From Marsupella aquatica (taxonomy: Eukaryota; Marchantiophyta), in contig OZ316894.1 of assembly GCA_973895155.1 (NCBI GenBank), forward strand, positions 10,726,001-10,790,000: a stretch of DNA of 64,000 nt. The letters run 5' to 3'. Within the stretch, counting starts at the first letter, position 1, and every line of letters begins with the position of its first letter. Of this stretch, positions 46,052 through 58,180 are shown piece after piece. Both the position numbers and the translations under genes were made by a program. Below the pieces are notes generated by a model that searched no databases, was not told the DNA's origin, and saw only the letters and a program-made list of their open reading frames with translations.

Positions 46052-47413
46052 ATGGGAAAAGACAGTGGTAATGGGGAAGAAGTGGAAGAGCAAGCTGCTG
46101 GTCGGTGGAGAAGATTGGGGGAGCTGGGAATGGAGGAGGGGCTTCGAGAAGCTGGGTTTTCCCAAGCCAGCATCACTGCAATTCTCAGCCAGGTGCGCTC
46201 GTCTGGTGAGAGGGTCTCCCAACAATTTTGGGAAGGTGTAATTGCGGACAGGTTATCAGAAATCAAAGATGGTAGAGCAGTGTTGCTGGCTCTGCTCGGT
46301 CGTGACCGCTTCTCGTCTGCGACGGAACTCTGGCTGACTCAGAGAAGCATCGGTCATCTGGACTATAATGAGGCCATTGCTCTGTGTGTGAACTTGAGCT
46401 CCAACCCCAGCATCCGAGTGCTGGCCTTGGACGAGCAGACGGTGTTTGGTACCCTGGAGGGATGCTCTCTCTTGGCCAATGCGTTGTCAAATAATTCCGC
46501 ACTCCAGTCTCTCTTCTTGAGCAAGGTTGACATGGGAAGTGGAGCTGCGAGATGCCTCATGGATGGATTGCAGGGCAGCAAGACCCTGGAGGACCTCTCG
46601 ATTGGATACAACCCTCTGCTGGACGAGGGAATTGAGTCCGTGGCAGAGATGCTGAGCACCAACACGTCTCTCAAACGGTTATACATGTACGAGACTCACA
46701 GTGGCAGAGAGGGTGCCGAACACATGGCGTCAGCAATGGAGCGCAACTCCACTTTGGAGATTTTGTACTTCGGAGGGAATGCCATATCAAGTGACGGGAT
46801 GAAGAGGCTGCTGGCTCCGCTTTCCCGGGGACATGGTGCGGATGGCCCCAAGAACACCACACTCAAAGAGCTGGAGCTCAGCAACATTGCGCGGGACAGC
46901 TACTGCGTTGAGGCCATGGCATGGATGATAAGGACCAACAACAGCTTGTCGAGTCTCAGTCTTGCCTCGACCACGTTGCTCACGCAAGATTGGGTGGACC
47001 AAATATTTCCTGCGCTGAGAGAGAATGAAACTCTCAAGGAACTAGATCTCAGGTCTTGCCAAGGACTCACGATAGAAGGTTGCTACGATGCTCTTATGGA
47101 GCTTGTACAATCCAGTGACACGGGATTGGAAGAACTCGAGCTGGCTGGAACTGGTTTAGAACCGACGTCTGCACAAGTGGAGGAAGAGTTGAGGTTGAAC
47201 AGCGAGTACCTTGGCAGGCAGAGGGGCCACGCTCATTTGAACTCCACTTCTGGCCGTCTTTATCTGGAATTCATATCTGGTTGGCGCATACTAACCATCT
47301 CTGCTCTTACTCAAACTCAATTTCACTTTTCAGAAATCAATCATGGTGTCCTTTTTAAAAACAATTTGCCCCGCGGGTGGATCCTCCAGACACGGTTACT
47401 ACCAAGGACATGA
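46052..47413 (+). CDS. leucine-rich-repeat (ribonuclease-inhibitor-type) protein
   Basis: The single-exon reading gives 453 residues. An acidic, helical N-terminal region of about 115 residues carries no named domain that I recognise. From about residue 125 there are consecutive RNI-type LRRs of 27-29 residues: LSNNSALQSLFLSKV, LQGSKTLEDLSIGYNPL, LSTNTSLKRLYMYE, MERNSTLEILYFGGN, then NTTLKELELSN, NNSLSSLSLAS, NETLKELDLRS and LEELELAGTGLEP. This architecture is found in plant proteins often labelled NLRC3-like or RanGAP-like, but neither a NACHT nor a WPP domain is present. The last 60 or so residues (from about LGRQRGH) do not look like LRR. An intron with acceptor TTTTCAG near 47330 could replace them. 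The function is unknown; LRRs suggest protein binding. Confidence 0.8.
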   Translation: MGKDSGNGEEVEEQAAGRWRRLGELGMEEGLREAGFSQASITAILSQVRSSGERVSQQFWEGVIADRLSEIKDGRAVLLALLGRDRFSSATELWLTQRSIGHLDYNEAIALCVNLSSNPSIRVLALDEQTVFGTLEGCSLLANALSNNSALQSLFLSKVDMGSGAARCLMDGLQGSKTLEDLSIGYNPLLDEGIESVAEMLSTNTSLKRLYMYETHSGREGAEHMASAMERNSTLEILYFGGNAISSDGMKRLLAPLSRGHGADGPKNTTLKELELSNIARDSYCVEAMAWMIRTNNSLSSLSLASTTLLTQDWVDQIFPALRENETLKELDLRSCQGLTIEGCYDALMELVQSSDTGLEELELAGTGLEPTSAQVEEELRLNSEYLGRQRGHAHLNSTSGRLYLEFISGWRILTISALTQTQFHFSEINHGVLFKNNLPRGWILQTRLLPRT

Positions 47414-50400
47414 TTTGCATAGAGATTCAACTTGCGATTGTGCTTTTAGAGCTGGTTCGCATGATCTGTCCGTAATTTACAGCTTGTGGTCCTGTCTATG
47501 CACCACTAGCTTATTTTAATTCGTGATTTCGATTTGAAGATTTAGTCTGCCAGCAATTTTCCGGCGGACAATCTAGAGCCTGATCATGAATTTGAATGGC
47601 AGGTAAAGCCATGTTTCGCAAAGCAAATGAACCCAAGGAGCAGGACACGGGGGACATGGAAACGCGAGTGGAAACGGACTCGAACACGTCCACGAGATTT
47701 CATTGTGGTCTTCGACGGTTCCTGTGTTGTGGATGTTGGTGCGGATTTTGTTGCCTTCCCAGAGATTGAGAAGGTTGGACAGTTGCTGAAACGTCCACCA
47801 GATTTTAAAGACTGGCATCTGATGGATTCCCGCAAGATACCGGGGCCCGCTTGACAACAAGCAATCAGGAAATGGACAGGGTACGATATGACAATCAGCT
47901 TCGGATAGAAGGCAATTTCACCGAATATATTGAACTCTCTTCAACTCACGAGAAAATGATCGGTTGATTGTGTCGGCACCATGTCTGGTCGGGATGCATC
48001 GGAAGATAACACAGTCTATCTATTGACGGAGTAGAATCGCTGATGTAGTCAGCGTATCGCCTAATCTGCGGATTCACGCTTCTCAAAATTGTGAGGTCCA
48101 AATACTCTTGCCCCTAATTAGAATCTGTGGACTGTGAAATCAGTGCATTCATTCGCATTCAATGTCTTTTTTCCTCAGCTACGTTCGATCTGGCAGTGCA
48201 TCGTTATCCTAGCAAAACTCACCCACACTCACCCTGAAGCACTAAGCAATCGAAGCTTTCATGAGCTGCGCAGGAAACTTGTTGATGGTCAGAAAATTAC
48301 TAGACTCTCCTCATGGCGAATTGTTTCTTGGAATCGAAAGACTCACCGTACGCCATGATACAGGTAAGAATTGTATCGTCCGTCAGAGTCTGTCCACACG
48401 AGACAATTTCTATCCCAGAATTCTGAGTAGAGCACCTGATTTGTCCAGTTCCGACCCTGAAATTCGTGACAGGCGTTCTGACTGTGCTTCTGAACGAGAG
48501 AAGTTTAGAGAATTGTGATTGTATTTCATTTACTGTACATGAGATTGAGTGCCATGGAGCAGGACGCTTGAGAAAACGGATCATGCGGCTCTTCGTGTCA
48601 TCAGGATGCTACTGGAGGCCAAAGGAATGACCGAAGGATCGAGAGGTCCCGAGCTGTGCTGATCGGAAAAGCACGGAACAGTCGCATCGCTCATCACTAA
48701 GTCGACATTTGTTGCTTTGGACAAATCAATGCGAATTTGAGGAAGACACTCGACAAGTTTGTTGAGAACTATTCGTAAACTCTGAGTCCGTTATGCGTTG
48801 GTACTGTACTATTTCTGTAAAAAGTTGGAAGCTTGGAGCATATATTTGGTACGTGAGGTTTGAAAAGCTTCTCGGCTCTCTGCCCAGTAGGGTGTTACTC
48901 TTCTGGGTCCACTTAGAGCAGTGTTTCCATCAGCCCAAACGGGCCCTCACCCTCCTCCGATCGTGACCCTGTAAGTGAGTTTGAGGGCTTGACCACAAAC
49001 CATTCCATGGGCCCTTTGAGAACTGTTTCCCGGGCAGCAGCACCTACGGTGCACCGGCTCCACCGACGATGCTTTTTGTAGACGCTCTACTATTTTTTAC
49101 TGTTCTCTTCTCAAGGCTAGCAGTCGCCTCGGTCTCCTCTCATCGCTCGCGCTTGTGCCCGGTCATTCTCCTCTGACTTGTCCCATTGAATTTCTGCTGC
49201 CAATTACGTTTTCAATTTCTTCTGCCGATCTGTGCCGACTCAATTTTGCTGCCAGTTCTTGCAATTTTGCTCCATTTTGATTGTGGAAATGAACTTTGAA
49301 GACAAGATGGCTGCTGGGGAGCCACAATACCTGTATGTCATCAGATGCACAGGAAGTAGGAATCACATCAATAACCTACCTATCTACCCGAGTGACAGGT
49401 TCTCTACAATCTGCCAACCCCTTTCGTGCTCGAATGGACGGCTTCACTCCCAGCTGAAGTCCAGCAAATATTTGCTATCCTGCGAGTGGGAGCCACATCT
49501 TCAATTGTACTTCTCCAACAACCACTGGCCGTTCTTCAGCGCTGGATGTACACATAGTCATTCAAGCAGGCACAATCGTCTTGGTCACTTGACCAAAAAT
49601 TCATCTCAATCTGTTTATCGACAGCTCAGATGATATCTATCACAACACTTCTTTCCCTTCATGTAAACATTCCCAAAGATACACACACGAATTGAACCAC
49701 TCTTAAGGATTCATCACAGTGAATTTGAATAGTCAGCTTTCCACGGCAAGAACCGGATGAGAACTCTAAATTGCTTAACTTTAAATTGTTTTCGTCCAGC
49801 GATTGCATTTACTGGTTGATTGGGCTTTGGCGATCCGCTGGTTTCAGCCCTCTCTTTTAAGCTTATAACAATAATTTAAGGAAATTTGGTAAAAAAACAT
49901 GATGTCCAGAGGCTCCTGTTCGTAGCCTTGAGTGAAATGAAACTCATCAATGTCAGTAAAATTAAATAGAAATTTCTGTCAGACAAATGTCATGAAAAAA
50001 CTACAGGCATTCTTTACACCCTCATCAACTGCGGGAACATGAATAGCCTTCAGTTCTCAGCCTTTGCATCAAAGTCACTAACAATCAGTGTGGAATCATC
50101 TTCTCCCAACCCAGGCCCCCAGTCGAATGTCTCGTTTCCTTCAAAGCACATTATGCACATAGACGACCACTCTATAGTCAGCATTCTCCAATTTTGTCTG
50201 AAATTTAAGAACGGGTTCAGGATGATTGATTCATGAGATATCCCTGGCTTTTGCGCATCGGAAGGGTTTCTTGGTACACAATCCAGGACCAGGAATCATT
50301 TTCTCGAGAATTGTCCATCATTGCGATTTGATTTTCTCCCGGAAATTCCTTGACATGTGGGCATTCTCACCACGCTCTCACTCGTTTACATCTCTGGATC

Positions 50401-52097
50401 AGGCTTTGCTGTAGACAATTGCCACAGCCTTTTGTTGCCCAAACCTATGGTCTCCACACAACATTCTGGCCATCATTAATTAGCACACATTTCTGTTGCG
50501 ACCATTCTGGCCATCAATAATCAGCACACATTTCTGTTGCAACCGGGAATAACAAGTCTGCACATTGGCTATCTTACAAATAAATCGCAAACAGAGCCTA
50601 GTGTTGGGGTCTAGGTTTCTAAAGTGAAGTCTGACTTTAACCTTAGGGCCCACCAAATTTATGTACATGGAAAGAAAAATGGGACATTATGTATCTCAAA
50701 AAAGATAAACATGCATGATGAACCTTGTAGTCATGTCTATTCACATTCAAAGAATGGGCATTCAAGTTGTGTAACCTGTAAACACAGGTTTCCGGTTACC
50801 TTGAGGGCTTCAAAAGAAGTGTGGTTGGCCTTCCACCCTGTATGTCTAGTTGAGGGTGACCTTGAAACATCCCTACTTTCTCATTGGCTCCCCAAAACTT
50901 GGACATTTGAGGGTGTTGCCGTTAGCCCTATTTCCTTCTTTTTTGTTCCTTTGTTGTTGGTGGGGACTCTTAGATCTGTTGGGCCTCTTTGGTCTACTTA
51001 GGGCCTTTTCTTTCCCTATATTGGGATGCTTTGCCTTCGAGACCCAGCGTTCTGGTTGGCATATATGTCCTTTGGCATTGTGATAATAAAGTTTTAGTGT
51101 AAAATGCTCTAAGGATTTTAGTTTCATAAAAGTTTGCATGCTTCAATTGTTTTTTTTGGATGCAATTGTTTTATTTCAAAGGCACCACAGTAAGGCCTGT
51201 TCAAGCTCAGCGTCCTATCATAGATCTCTCACCATCAGGCTTGGCCCCTCAGAGGAGATCCATGTCCCACTTGTAGATTCAGTGAACTAAATGTAAAAAA
51301 CCAGTATTGGTGGGAAGCTCTAAATTGTTGGCTTACTAATGAACTTGACAGTGAAATAACAACAGATTTGCTGCTGGTGCTCTGAATATAATGTGAAGTG
51401 ATCGAACTGCCGGCAAGTGCTCTATTTGCAGAGCTGAAGATCACCCTTGACAACAAAGAAGTGTCACCGAATAATATTACGTTGTCCATTGAAACGGTCA
51501 AACCCATTGCTCTACAATTTCATGTACCTTGTCCATTGAAACAGTCAAACTCATTGCTTTACCATTTTTGCATGTCCTTCATTGCAAAAGTAGTCTTCTG
51601 GATTTCTGATGTCATTTATCGACTCTGATGTCAAAAATTGAGCATACACCTGCCTTCATTCTCTTACAACCATTTGCACTACCTACTCTCAGTACATGGT
51701 TTCAAAACACGGCTGCATGCAAACATCAGAGCTAGTTACATGACTAGAGACTCCAATTCTCTATCCACGTCTGCAAGATGTAGGTACATATGTCAAATCA
51801 TGGACTGGACCGTAAGGATATCTCTGAAGAACAGACTTTCATCTGCAGTGGAGCTATTGTTCTCAGCCTTCGCATGTGCATCCATACCTTCAATTCCGGC
51901 TGGTACTGTCAAAGTCGCTGATCTGAAGATGACTATCTACCTCCAACTCTACACTTGAGGTGATGAAAAAGGTTGGACCACTCAATAAACCAAAGTTCTG
52001 CCCGGGATTCTGCCATGGAAGGTCTAATATGTGTAGTCAGAACGCTTGCAATTTGCTTGATCCTTGCTGGTTTCTATTGAAGGTTTCTTGAGACAGT
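47414..52097. other. intergenic or decayed sequence, no gene confidently recognised
   Basis: Frames up to 133 codons occur (49232-49633), without domains. Near 50040-50230 and 51640-51960 the minus strand shows short gene-like frames, both containing (H/D)AKAEN, that might be remains of one duplicated gene; too weak to annotate. Dispersed repeats lie at 50590-51090. Confidence 0.35.
50590..51090. repeat. retroelement-like dispersed repeat, copy 1
   Basis: The left part (50600-50670) is the inverted copy of 1120-1200. The right part, ending ATTGGGATGCTTTGCCTTCGAGAC, is homologous to about 57900-58050, where the matching word is CATTGGGTTGCTTTGCCTTTGAGA. The coding potential is conserved as LGCFAFE in both, preceded by a hydrophobic, Gly/Leu-rich stretch. 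Confidence 0.5.
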
Positions 52098-55000
52098 TCA
52101 ATCTTTTTCTCTCTCCCAGATGCAGAAGTCATCTCCTGAAAGGCCAACCTGAAAGCCAGGCGCTGCGACAACAAAATAAAATCGAGTGAATTTTCTTGAA
52201 CGACTTCATGTGTAGAATTGAATGAGAGTACTCCTTGCTTCGCCAGTCATCATTAGTAAAGCTTGCACTCCTAAGAATTCTCCGAGAAGAATGGGTAAGA
52301 ACATACCAGGTTGAAATCCTCGCAGGTCAAAGCTAGGTCCCAGCTTGACATAAATACCCCGAAATGACGGGGTATTTAATTTTGATCCAATCATAGCTAT
52401 GTAAAGGTCAGGGTCACCTTTGAGGATGCTTATTTGACTCACAGAATGTACATTCCACTGCTTCCTAATGGTAAGCAATGATTTGATGTGAGACTGTCCA
52501 TAAATGACAACTTGGGTCAGAGTCTATCAGACGCCTTTCATTCAAGCCATCTAAACGAAAATATAATACCGCAGAAAGTTTTCACCTGAATTTTGAGAAT
52601 CATCGATATCATATCAAATTCTGTTATACTACTCCCCTAAAACCATCTCAAAATTATGCTTAATTAAAGGATCATTAACCCTTTACCTGAAGTGAAGGAT
52701 CATTGAAGTCATCTGCAAAGATGCAGGGTGTGCCCGGATGCGTAAGGAGATAAACATATCTGCATTATTCCCATCACTCAAATTCAGAGAAATATTTTCC
52801 CTTCTGTCACCACAATTTGGTAGAAGAACGTTCGATCTATTGTGCTCCTGCTTTGCAAAACATTCCTTGAGGAAATGAAGCTTACCCGAGAGCCCGTCGC
52901 CAAGCTGGGAACGGCCAAAGTTTGGGAATTGAACCAGTGCTATGGTTCTCCAAGAATGTAATAGCCTGGTTTCCAAGAAGACATCTGATTCTGAGATTGA
53001 GGGTTCCATGAAGCTGCCGATTGATAAGAAAAACCTACTTGCTTTGAAATCCTTTGACTACAGTAGGACAATATATTGTAATCGACGATACTCAGTCAGT
53101 TGTTCTTCCCAGATGCCGCATTACCATTTCTGACCACCATCCAACTAGACCGGGGGGGTTACCATCTCTGTCCTTCAGACGCCAGTATTCTGTGTTCTCC
53201 ACAGCGCTTTGAAGAATGCCCTGCACCCATCGTAAGCTCACTCAATCGTCAGACATTTTCAGGTGAATGCCTAATAGCATGATGTAACCTGTCGCGTACC
53301 TGCACTGGGTTAAAGCTCTAGGAAGGTTACATCACTCCGGGGAATTCACAAAACATTCTTAGAACCATAGAGACCAAATCAAACTTATGACACACCTTCG
53401 TGGTGTAGTCAAACACTGCAGTCGAGCGTCCAGACAAGTTAACCCAATCACAGAGCTGTTGTCGATGCTGGTCTGTTTTAATAGATAGGAAACACAATCC
53501 AAGGCTGTTAATGCACTTCTTAGCGACGAAGGACAAATATACAGCGAAGCGTCTCCAGTTAACAGAAGGATAAGGCCATCAATTACCATTATATTTACCA
53601 ATTTAAAACTGAAGCTGGAGCTGCAGACGAGACAAGCGAAGCGGAGATGACAGGGTCAAACATCAGTCTAGCAATAATAGAATGGAACAGCTCACCTTGA
53701 TTGTACTCCAGCATAGAACCATTGTACCTGCCATTGAAAAAGGTGCAGGTCTCACAAAGTTACCAACATCGGTTGGGTGGGCGAAACTACAACTAAACTA
53801 CAACACACGATTGCAACATCTGCTTTCCGTAATCCGGTATAGAATCTGATCCAGTACTAAAGCTGAGTGTGCGCCAAGGTCATACCTCATTGGATGCCAG
53901 ACGTCCCCAATTGTGATGTCAGAAGCGGTTTCTTGAGCATACCTACCAAATCAGAGGGCAGAGTGCAGAACGGAGAAGTCTTTATCAACATTTGAACACT
54001 CTAAAATTGTTTACCTTTCACAGATATGAAGTTTTGTAAGGACAGTAGATTTTGAAGAGAACATGAATGGCCCTATTATGAACGGGAAAAAACTCATAAA
54101 ACGACCCGGGAAACCAATTGGGGCATCATTTATTTATAAGTCAGGGTCGTAAGCCCTCGATTCAAGTTGTCAATTGGTAATGCCAGAGTTTCAAGAGAGT
54201 GTCGAACATTTTTATTTTGTTGGGATCGTAGGACTTGCCAGCGTCAAAGCACCAGCCCTGCCAAAAAGAAGATGGAGCAGTTGCCATCGTCGAAAATCAG
54301 TCCTTGAGATAGTAATTTCCGGATTCCAGAGAATTCAATGGCCAACTGGAAAGCAAAGACTGGTGGTGTTAATTGCAAATCAGGATTGAAATGTACGAAT
54401 TAAATCATTAACTCTCCCAAGGTTTGACAGTAAATTCCTCCTTCGGAATATTGCCTACATCGCCTACGATTGTGGGAGCCTCACATCAAAGCCGACGTCC
54501 TTTTTCAACCACAGGAGCCATCCTTTCACGTCACTCTGAAACACCGGATTGCTGTGATCGATGCTTGCAGTGCTTGGTGGTGGCGGGGGATCGCTGTCAC
54601 TAAAGCCAGCATTGTGCCCATCGACTACAGCATCATCAACCCAGTCGCCCCAATCGAATTCCTGTCCAAACACCCAGATATGATGGGACTTCAGCTCCCG
54701 TCTGGCTCATGTACATTAGAAACTCAGCGTTGTGCGAACTCCGATCACTCCGTAATTTATTTCGAAGTGCTGGGTTCTATCCAGTTGGTGGATTGATGCA
54801 CTCACCGTAACTGAGTCATTACTGGACGAGACTGCATGCAGCCACTGCTAATCCTTTGGGTCCACATTAAAGCCATGACTTTTATTTAAATATTGTGAAC
54901 AATTGAAGTACAATGGAAACAAGCACGTGCACTTTTGTTTCTTCTGTAAAGAATCGCAACAGAGGGCAAAGAACTTTTAGCATCACCTGAATGATAACCT

Positions 55001-55760
55001 TTCATGAAAAAGCAGTGCAGCGAGACAAATAGTTTATGTCTCGTGGACTTTGAGAGTCCGCCAGTGGACTAGATCGACCTTTGCAAGCTTATCATGCCGT
55101 AAGCTGCGCAGAACAGAGTGGCGGGTACCCAAACTAGAAGAAGGAAAACTAGAGAATGATGCACACCTCATCAAAGGGGCCCTCCAGATAATCGTTAAAG
55201 ATTGTGCTCTGATGCTTCTGTTGACACCCCATGTACTGATGTAAAACGACGTCGTGAATCGCGTAGACTCCGTTTTCGTGCAAAACAGCTAAAACATCTT
55301 CAAGTTCTTCGACGGTCCCATATGCCGAATCTAGCGAGTAAAACTCCTCAGGCATAAAGCCTGCAGACGTGATAATTATCAAAAGTATTCAGCGATGGCC
55401 GCAGTGCCCCGCCAATTCTTCTGTCCACGAGCACTACACGAGGAAACGACCATGCCGGAAGACAAATTGCTAGAGAAGGAGTGATATACCTTGCCCATCT
55501 GCGGCACGTGAAGCCGGAGGGAACAAGACATGCGTGAAGCCTGTGGATTTTAGAGCAGGCACCAAATCCTTCAGTCTCTGATAAAAAGTCTTTCCATCCA
55601 CGACTTCATGGGAATCCCACCCAAATGCCTGGAACAAACAAACCGTGTTGGGAGTAAACTCTGCCAAGAATTCGGTATTCGATAAGGCTCTCGACACTTG
55701 CTTCGATAGCTGCCGTGAGAGCTGCCTCGACAGCGACCGGGGCAGTAGAATCTGTGCCAT
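52098..55760 (-). CDS. alpha-amylase-fold protein with degenerate catalytic residues (probable pseudo-enzyme), ~12 exons
   Basis: Minus-strand exons: 55490-55760, 55167-55360, 54485-54661, a small one ending the GFD/GW motif (54235-54257, donor uncertain), 53886-53942, 53696-53727, 53396-53472, 53125-53220, 52886-52965, 52687-52759, 52307-52493, 52098-52162. They join to 1332 nt, about 443 residues, the size of plant secretory/cytosolic alpha-amylases (GH13). Recognisable segments: LFQAFGWDSH, GFTHVLFPPASRA, WLLWLKKDVGFD, EYNQDQHRQQL, GILQSAVENTEYWRLKD, GWWSEM, LLTHPGTPCIF and the C-terminal DDFCIWERE. Conserved region I (normally DxVINH) is DVVLHQ, region II (GWRFDF) is GWCFDA, region III (VGExW) is IGDVW, region IV (ENHDTGS) is ENHSTGS. 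Thus the acid/base Glu and the transition-state Asp are replaced. A Ser/Arg/Leu-rich N-terminus (SLSRQLSRQLSKQVSRALS) precedes the barrel. All other introns are GT-AG and in frame, so the gene seems maintained. Confidence 0.8.
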
Positions 55761-57720
55761 TCCGCCCTCCTTTCTAGTGCTCTTGTCGGCTGAACCAAGT
55801 CAAGCTCACAGTAAAAACTCACCGTCTTTTAAATGCAAACTGAAGGTATCTTGCCCACTCACCACCCACCGGCAATACTTAGCCACAAAAATGCATGCCA
55901 CAATTCTCCATCATAGCAATGTGAACACACTCCACAGTAGGAGCAAAATCGGCTCATAGAGCTCTAGTGGTCCCGTAAGAATTCCAGCTGGCAACTTGGC
56001 GGAGCTTAATCATCCCTTCAGCGTTGCCAAAGAGAACTCTCCGGGCCTCATCTTCAAAAGAGAATCTCTGGCATAGGGAATTACAGACGTCCTATGAATT
56101 CTCTGTAGGCTTGCTCATTCAAGAACCTGTTACGAGGAACAATAGCTTACACTTCTTCCCATCTCCAGCCGGAGTCAAGACATTTGCCTAAACAATCCAG
56201 CCGCTTGAGATCTGTCAGTCACAAGAGTCCAGGGTTTAGCCCGTAAGGTTTCAGAACGTACTCGATTACGGATTACATCTGTGTTTCCATTTCCACGATG
56301 AAGGACATAATTTTTTGACAACAGCCTCTTCGGAACTAACTTCTCCCTCCAGAACGGACGGATTACTGAACTCACAATTCACAAAGCCCATCTATGCGAA
56401 CGCCATTCAACTACAGTAGGCAGTCAATTTCGATTCAACCCACAGCTTCCCTCCAAGACTACATTACCTTTAACAACGAGTTACTGAACGTCATCTATGT
56501 TTGCACCTAGCTCCTTATCCATTTCAGCTCTGTACACGCAATTGGACTTCCAAACTACTAATCTCATGACGAACAGTGAAGAAATGTGCTAGACTTTGTC
56601 TCAGCAAACTCCCTCAAGGCGTAACTATGTTGGCTGTATTAAACATTGTACACGGGCAATCATGGTTTCTATTCAGCTGTATTCAACACTGAAATCTTAA
56701 CAAATTAGCATCATTCTTTCACACGAATGCCAGTCATGTTGCGACATACACAGCTCCACGTTGTTAAGTCAATCTTGTGCAATTCCCGTTCACATTACAT
56801 GTCAACGGATGGGACAGGACGTTGCAATTAGTCCGACAGATGACTCAAACTCCAAATTTATTTACCTCAGTCATCGAAACGGAGCCCAATTAATCCATCC
56901 TGCACGCCGACGAGGTGGTCTATGACAGGAAATTCAATGCCACTGCTTATGACTCTCATCAACACATGCTTGAATTGTTTAGTTGCAAATCTTGCTCGCT
57001 ACCATACCCGTGGGATTATTAATTGCCGACGAGACAGAACGCATAATCCGACGGATGCATGAAGATCCGTGACTCAGACGGCATCCACACCTTCGTTATC
57101 ACATTCCATCGGCACTGATTGGACTCAACAAGACCTCAAGACGACCAAGCGAAACGACAACCGACAACCGACAACCGCTAAGCAGAGAACCAAATTCTCG
57201 ATGGCGAACGATCATCTGGCGGACCAGAACCAGACAGATTGCAAAAAGCTTTCACATAGCTCTGCAAAAAGCGTCTGCACAGTACTCTAGCCCCCGCAAG
57301 GCATCCGCCGCAACCGGAGCTGAGCTCGACGCTTTCCAAATCGAGCTGGGCTATGAAATGGAGTTGTCAAAATTAATTGAAACTTGAAGACCTCGAGCTG
57401 CGTTTGATATTCAATTCGGTTCGTTTCTGACTGTGCGTTCTATTGCTGTGAGACGCAAACATGAAAGATCTAGTCTTCTATGTCGACAAACAGGAAACGG
57501 ACTGTTTGTGGTCTTGCGAAGCGGAATAGCCCTGTCTGTACCTTTGTCTGTGTTCCAAATTTCTTCGTGCGCTTTGCAGATTATACTCTCGGAATCCGAC
57601 ACGCGATCGGGCCCATGACACCGCACATGGAAGACTCCACGTGTCGTCTGTAGATTGCTGTTGGTTCCGTTTTGCTCATTGGCCAGAAAACTATATTTTG
57701 TCTTGAAGGGAAATGAAGCA
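55761..57720. other. upstream region of the amylase-like gene, no other gene
   Basis: Expected promoter of the minus-strand amylase-like gene on the left. Only short frames elsewhere; a small ACCGACAACCG run lies near 57160-57180. Confidence 0.4.
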
Positions 57721-57721
57721 T

Positions 57722-58080
57722 AACACTTTTAGTAAACTCTTACTACCAACTTTCTGGGCCCTGGCTTTGACCCTATGAGCACTTGGTTTTAGGGCCTACA
57801 GGCGGGTTCCATTTCATGACCCTCCTATGCGATTTACTTCGGAGCTCTACCAGGCTTTTCGCTCAATAGGTGTTAACCTTCATGGCTCCTTTGTAGGTTA
57901 CTTTTTGGTCCTTGTTCTTTCTTTGGGTGTTGGTCAAGGACCCCTTGGCTTGTTTTTCCGGAGGCCCTTTCCCCTCTTTTCCTTCCTTTCATTGGGTTGC
58001 TTTGCCTTTGAGATCATGTCTCCCGGGTTGACATTTTTCGCCCTTGGGCACTTTGAGTTCCAACGGACTGGCTACTAGTA
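57722..58080 (+). repeat. retroelement-like dispersed repeat, copy 2
   Basis: Homologous in its right half to about 50930-51080 (see that entry). The matching tract is pyrimidine-rich (CCCCTCTTTTCCTTCC) and then CATTGGGTTGCTTTGCC. It probably represents the 3' end of a retroelement family. Confidence 0.5.
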
Positions 58081-58180
58081 AGTTCACTGGCTAATCTTAA
58101 AGTTAACAGTGCACTCGATCAGGTGGCAAATGGTAACTTGAATAGTTGCTCTTTTTAATTGAAATTGTTACGCAAAGGTC

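Noticed and set aside
45544-46266. 240-codon minus-strand ORF opposite the 5' end of the LRR gene
   Set aside because: It has a Ser/Thr/Pro-rich composition typical of an antisense frame, no domain, and it overlaps the well-supported LRR start on the other strand.
49232-49633. 133-codon plus-strand ORF, rich in Ser, His and Asn
   Set aside because: No domain, no splice context and no neighbouring gene-like frames in a consistent orientation; likely chance.
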